A stretch of 64,000 nucleotides of DNA, taken from the NCBI GenBank assembly GCA_023055425.1, contig JALGPY010000005.1, positions 74,999,495 through 75,063,494 of the forward strand. The letters run 5' to 3'. The stretch comes from Linanthus parryae. Taxonomy: Eukaryota; Streptophyta; Magnoliopsida; Ericales; Polemoniaceae. Numbering within the stretch: the first letter of the stretch is position 1; the number at the start of each line of letters is the position of its first letter. A program made the position numbers and the translations under genes. Below, in pieces: positions 60,210 through 64,000 of the stretch. Under the pieces are notes generated by a model, which saw only the letters and a list, made by a program, of their open reading frames with translations, searched no databases and was not told the origin of the DNA.

Positions 60210-63200
60210 TCAAGGATAGTACTTCTTGATCCAGCGCATGTTGACTGAGCTTGGAGTTGAGGTTGTGCCGTGCAACCTTCGTATGCTGCAGTAGCCGCTA
60301 TCGAAGACTTCTGTGACTTCGAAGGGTCCCTCCCAATTAGCTGCGAACTTTGGGTGGGTTGCCTCTCGCATGCAGTGATCAGATGCGCGCAGGACCAGGT
60401 CGCCAACTGCGAAATCCCGTCGCTGGACTGTCTTGTTATAGGCGCGAGCGATTCTCTCTTGGTACCGCTTGTTAGTCCTTTTGGCTTGTTCTCGCTTTTC
60501 TTCCAGCAAGACTAAATCGTGATCGCGTTGATTTTCATAGAGTGCGTGGAAGGCCAGCCTTGCCGAATTGACTCTGACCTCCGCAGGTACCACAGCTTCG
60601 GCCCCATAACATAGTAGAAATGGCGAGGCCCCTGTAGGTGTCCTTGGAGAAGTTCTGTAGGCCCACAGAGCTATGTTAAGGGAGTCGGCCCACTTCTTGT
60701 GGTCATCTGCGACCATCTTGCTCAGAATTCGCAACAGCGTTTTGTTAGTCGCTTCGGCTTGTCCATTTCCCTTTGGATAATAGGGGGTGGAGCATATTTG
60801 CCTGATATTGTACTCCGCGAGTTTGGTAGCTACCTGACGATTAACAAAAGGAGTACCGTTATCTGAAAGAATAGTATTTGGGATTCCGAACCTGCATACG
60901 ATGTTTTCCTGGATGAAGTTAACCACAGCCAGCGCGTTTGCCGTCTTCAGTGGTATTGCTTCCACCCATTTGGTGAACAGCTCGGTTGCAGTGAGAATGA
61001 AGTGGTTCCCATGTGACGTTGGTCGGATGGGGCCAATGAAGTCCAGAGCCCATGTATGAAATGGCCATGGCGTCCCTAATGCATGTAGATCCACGGCAGG
61101 AGCGTGCACTAGGTTCCCTTTGAATTGGCATTCTTGGCAGCGTCGCACCTTGGTGCGGCAATCGACTTCCATCGTGGGCCAGAAGTATCCGATTGAGAGG
61201 AGTTGTCTGCATAATTTCGCACCTCCCTGGTGTTCCACCTGATGAGAAAGGTCCATGACTTCTTGTGCTTCCCTGCCGTCTAGACATCGCAGCAAGTTGC
61301 CTTCGTGACCTTTTCGCCAAAGCAGGTTTTCCTGAACCAGGTATCGAGAGGCTTTCCTCTTCAATTTGTCGGCTTCTTTTCTCGATTCGGGTACGGTGCC
61401 CTGGGTGAGGAATTCAAACAATGGCTTCCTCCAGTCTGTGTCGTCATCGGTTAGAGCGACGAGTAGAGAATCTTTGATTAGTGCGCAACTCTCGCACTTC
61501 CCTTGTATCAGGGCTGCAGCTGTTGACATGCCTGGCCAATGAATGCCATATCTCTGAGCTTTCCTGTAGATTGACACCTCGCTTTCTCCGCAAGCGTGTT
61601 GGTGAATCTTTTCTAACAGCTGTTGTCCCTCTTGCTCGGAGACACATCGCATGAGTATTCCTCCAGGACCTTTGTAGTAAAGGGTGTTGTCGTGGATGCA
61701 GTATCCTTTCGTGAGTACCCAGCTTTCGCTACTGGTGCCTTTCGCAATAGCTTGCAAGATTGCTTTTCGCCAGTCTGCGTCATCCATGTGTTCATCGTCG
61801 CACGCATCTTCTGTTAATGCCGACGATGTTCGCACTTCGATGGAAATCCTTGCGGGGCATTTGTCTATGCTGACCTTAGATCCCAGAGTTGCTAAGGCGT
61901 CTGCATGCCTGTTGTCCGCTCGGGGTTTGTGCTCGTATTTCACGTCGCAGAATTGCTGCATCAGCTTTTGCACTAAGGTACGGTATGGCAGGAGGTTGAT
62001 CTCCTTTAAACCATATTCGCCCGAGGCCTGCTTAACAATCAGCTTGGAATCTCCCATGACTGTTAAGTTGCTCACTTCCAAAGCTTTCGCCGCACGGAGC
62101 CCCGCGATCAGAGCCTCGTATTCCGCCTCGTTGTTCGTGACTGCGAAGTTGAGTTTTGCGGACATCTGTATGACTTCACCGTCCGGCTTTGTCAAGACTA
62201 TCCCAATGCCTCCACCTTTTCTGGTTGACGAACCGTCGAAGTGGAGGGTCCAATAGGGCACGTCAATCGCGTAGATTTCAGGGCCTTCGAGCTCTTCCTC
62301 GATCACAGGTTCGTGACTGTTGTCGGGGAACTGTGCCAACAGATCTGCTACCGCCTGCGACTTGATCGCTCTTGGTTTCACGCATGTGATATCGTATTGA
62401 GAGATAGTCATGTACCATTTCGCCAATCTTCCGCCCGGAGTAGTGTGAGTTAGAAGGTATCTTATGGGGTCGCTTTTGGTGACCACCACTACTTTGTGCG
62501 ATGCAAAATAGTGTCTCAACTTCTCTATTACGAAGAATAGAGCAAGGCAATGACGTTCGATGTCCGTGTACCTTGATTCAGCAGGCTGCACAATGCGAGA
62601 GATGTAATAGATAGCCCTCTCTTGTCCCTCATAGATCTGAGCCAAGAGCGCTCCTATAGATTTCCTTGTCGATGTAAGGTATAGCAGAAGCGGCGATCCC
62701 AGTTGAGGCGCGATCATTATCTTTGGGGATGTGAGTAGCTCCTTTAGCTTTTCGAATGCGGCTTCGTGATCAGGAGCCCAGTTGTACGCGGCGTCCTTCT
62801 TGAGGAGAGTGCTGAAGCAGCATGTGATTTCGGCGATTGCCGGGATGAATCTCCGCAGATATGACAATTTTCCCAAGAATGTTTTCAAGGTACTTTGGTC
62901 GTGAGGTGGCGTCATGCTGGTGATGGCTGACACTTTTGCAGGGTCAGGCTCGATCCCTTGGCGATGAACTACACATCCCAAAAACTTCCCCGAGGTCACG
63001 CCGAATGCGCATTTCATGGGGTTCATTTTCAGTTGAAAGCTCCTGCATCTGTTGAATACCTTTCGCAGGTCTGCAAGGTGATCTGCTTCATACTTGGATT
63101 TGACTACCAAGTCATCCACATAGAATTCCACTTCTTTGTGCATCATGTCGTGGAATAGAGCCATCATGGCCCGCTGATAGGTTGCGCCTGCATTCTTAAG

Positions 63201-63815
63201 ACCGAATGGCATTACCGTATAGTTGAATACCCCCACGGGAGTGATGAATGCAGTTTTCCTTGCATCTTCGGGATCCATATTGATTTGATTGTACCCGCTG
63301 AAGCCGTCCATGAAACTGAACATGCGATGGCCTGCCGTTGAATCAATGAGCAAGTCGATATTAGGCAGTGGGAAATCGTCCTTGGGACAGAAGCGATTGA
63401 GATCTCGGAAGTCCACGCAGATGCGGAGCTGTCCGTTCTTCTTCACCACTGGCACGATGTTGGCCAACCATGTGGGATGGTGATTTGGCTCTATGAACTT
63501 GGCGTCTAGGAGTTTGACGATCTCCTGTTTGATCTTCACGTTGAGTTCTGGCCTGAAACTTCTGGTGCTTTGCTTGACCGGTTTAGACCCTGGGATGATG
63601 TCTAAACGGTGCATGGTGATGCTCGTGTCCAGACCCGGCATCTCGTCATATTCCCATGCGAACACGTCCTTGTATTCGGTTAGGAGCTGCAGCAGTCCTT
63701 GTTCCTCTTCGCTTGTGAGGTCCGCACTCAGGAAGACTGGTCTTTTCTTTTCCTCGTTCGGGCTGAGGAACACTTCCTTAAGCTCTTGCTTTTGCGGTCT
63801 TGGCCTGTCTTCCAT
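60210..63815 (-). CDS. pol: Tat-lineage Ty3/gypsy pol: RT, RNase H, second RNase H, integrase
   Basis: 1,201 open codons. RT at residues 100-275 (VPVVKKNGQLRICVDFRDLN, FYVDDLVV with YVDD at 232-235). First RNase H at 370-495: the usual catalytic Asp block is LYLTSTRKSIGALL, so the Asp is lost. Second, archaeal-type RNase H at 522-645, with LHFDGSS, NNEAEYEAL, MGDSKLIV and NRHADALA intact. Two H2C2-like integrase zinc modules follow (681-777 degenerate, 794-896 with H858, H862, C893, C896). The integrase core has D925, D985 and E1021 (D-x35-E), and a C-terminal domain ends WIKKYYP. Two RNase H domains are the hallmark of the Tat lineage. Protease and gag would lie to the right, partly outside the window; the upstream frame is closed by a TGA at 63948-63950. 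Confidence 0.95.
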   Translation of the reverse strand: MEDRPRPQKQELKEVFLSPNEEKKRPVFLSADLTSEEEQGLLQLLTEYKDVFAWEYDEMPGLDTSITMHRLDIIPGSKPVKQSTRSFRPELNVKIKQEIVKLLDAKFIEPNHHPTWLANIVPVVKKNGQLRICVDFRDLNRFCPKDDFPLPNIDLLIDSTAGHRMFSFMDGFSGYNQINMDPEDARKTAFITPVGVFNYTVMPFGLKNAGATYQRAMMALFHDMMHKEVEFYVDDLVVKSKYEADHLADLRKVFNRCRSFQLKMNPMKCAFGVTSGKFLGCVVHRQGIEPDPAKVSAITSMTPPHDQSTLKTFLGKLSYLRRFIPAIAEITCCFSTLLKKDAAYNWAPDHEAAFEKLKELLTSPKIMIAPQLGSPLLLYLTSTRKSIGALLAQIYEGQERAIYYISRIVQPAESRYTDIERHCLALFFVIEKLRHYFASHKVVVVTKSDPIRYLLTHTTPGGRLAKWYMTISQYDITCVKPRAIKSQAVADLLAQFPDNSHEPVIEEELEGPEIYAIDVPYWTLHFDGSSTRKGGGIGIVLTKPDGEVIQMSAKLNFAVTNNEAEYEALIAGLRAAKALEVSNLTVMGDSKLIVKQASGEYGLKEINLLPYRTLVQKLMQQFCDVKYEHKPRADNRHADALATLGSKVSIDKCPARISIEVRTSSALTEDACDDEHMDDADWRKAILQAIAKGTSSESWVLTKGYCIHDNTLYYKGPGGILMRCVSEQEGQQLLEKIHQHACGESEVSIYRKAQRYGIHWPGMSTAAALIQGKCESCALIKDSLLVALTDDDTDWRKPLFEFLTQGTVPESRKEADKLKRKASRYLVQENLLWRKGHEGNLLRCLDGREAQEVMDLSHQVEHQGGAKLCRQLLSIGYFWPTMEVDCRTKVRRCQECQFKGNLVHAPAVDLHALGTPWPFHTWALDFIGPIRPTSHGNHFILTATELFTKWVEAIPLKTANALAVVNFIQENIVCRFGIPNTILSDNGTPFVNRQVATKLAEYNIRQICSTPYYPKGNGQAEATNKTLLRILSKMVADDHKKWADSLNIALWAYRTSPRTPTGASPFLLCYGAEAVVPAEVRVNSARLAFHALYENQRDHDLVLLEEKREQAKRTNKRYQERIARAYNKTVQRRDFAVGDLVLRASDHCMREATHPKFAANWEGPFEVTEVFDSGYCSIRRLHGTTSTPSSVNMRWIKKYYP

Positions 63816-64000
63816 GCATTCGGGCGCTTCTTTGAGTTTCTCCTCTGGAGTGCCCTGTGTTGGCTCTTCTGTCAGCGCAACTTGCTCGATTTGATTGATT
63901 TGCCCAGGGACATCCCCATGCCCGTGTGAGGACGTCCCCGCGCACCTTCATATGCGATAGCATTTCTTCCCGTTGGCGTAGAAGCTCTCTATCTCCTTGC
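63816..64000 (-). CDS. Linker between protease and RT of the same polyprotein (partial)
   Basis: In the pol frame upstream of the first Met, the minus strand reads SHGHGDVPGQINQIEQVALT and then EEPTQGTPEEKLKEAPEC, an acidic linker. Before it, TGA at 63948-63950 is preceded by KEIESFYANGKKCYRI in the same frame, which looks like the end of a Tat protease. The stop may be a mutation in this copy. The window ends here. Confidence 0.5.

Overview
The window is nuclear DNA from a flowering plant, most likely a eudicot. Genes are split by short GT-AG introns, intergenic DNA is AT-rich, TATA boxes precede genes, there is a plant-specific CYP78A P450 gene, and most of the sequence is nested plant transposons. 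I cannot place the species.

Left arm (1-5.6 kb): the last exons of an RPA70-like single-strand DNA-binding gene on +, an intact three-exon F-box gene on -, a small lysine/glutamate/serine-rich ORF on -, and a Helitron-type 3' terminus (GC hairpin plus CTAG|T). RPA-like genes are typical Helitron cargo, so the arm may be the 3' part of a gene-bearing Helitron. From 5.6 to 10.2 kb the DNA is AT-rich with MITEs. At 10.6-12.3 kb lies a two-exon CYP78A gene on -, broken by a 10-bp tandem duplication next to its splice donor.

Middle (13-48 kb): a SINE, three L1-type LINE relics (17.0-18.6, 36.5-42.6 and 45.4-46.3 kb), and a decayed Tat-lineage Ty3/gypsy element (22.6-34.7 kb). The decayed element keeps an integrase relic on + and a plant mobile domain (PMD) gene in antisense. 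Its PMD gene is cut by a 2.9-kb solo LTR, a 1.5-kb hAT-like element and a Harbinger-like element. Several insertions have exact target-site duplications, and removing them on paper restores the interrupted frames.

Right arm (46.6-64 kb) is a nested stack. An LTR of the same family as the 2.9-kb solo LTR holds a Ty1/copia element (LTR, tRNA-Met primer site, start of gag). The copia gag is cut after 28 codons by a young Tat-lineage Ty3/gypsy element on -. That element has a 3' LTR, a pol with RT, two RNase H domains and integrase, and a hypervariable hairpin repeat array. It also carries a complete six-coding-exon PMD gene of 1,295 codons on the opposite strand, convergent with pol. This antisense cargo gene, and the decayed relative at 24-34 kb with the same layout and intron positions, is the most interesting system here.
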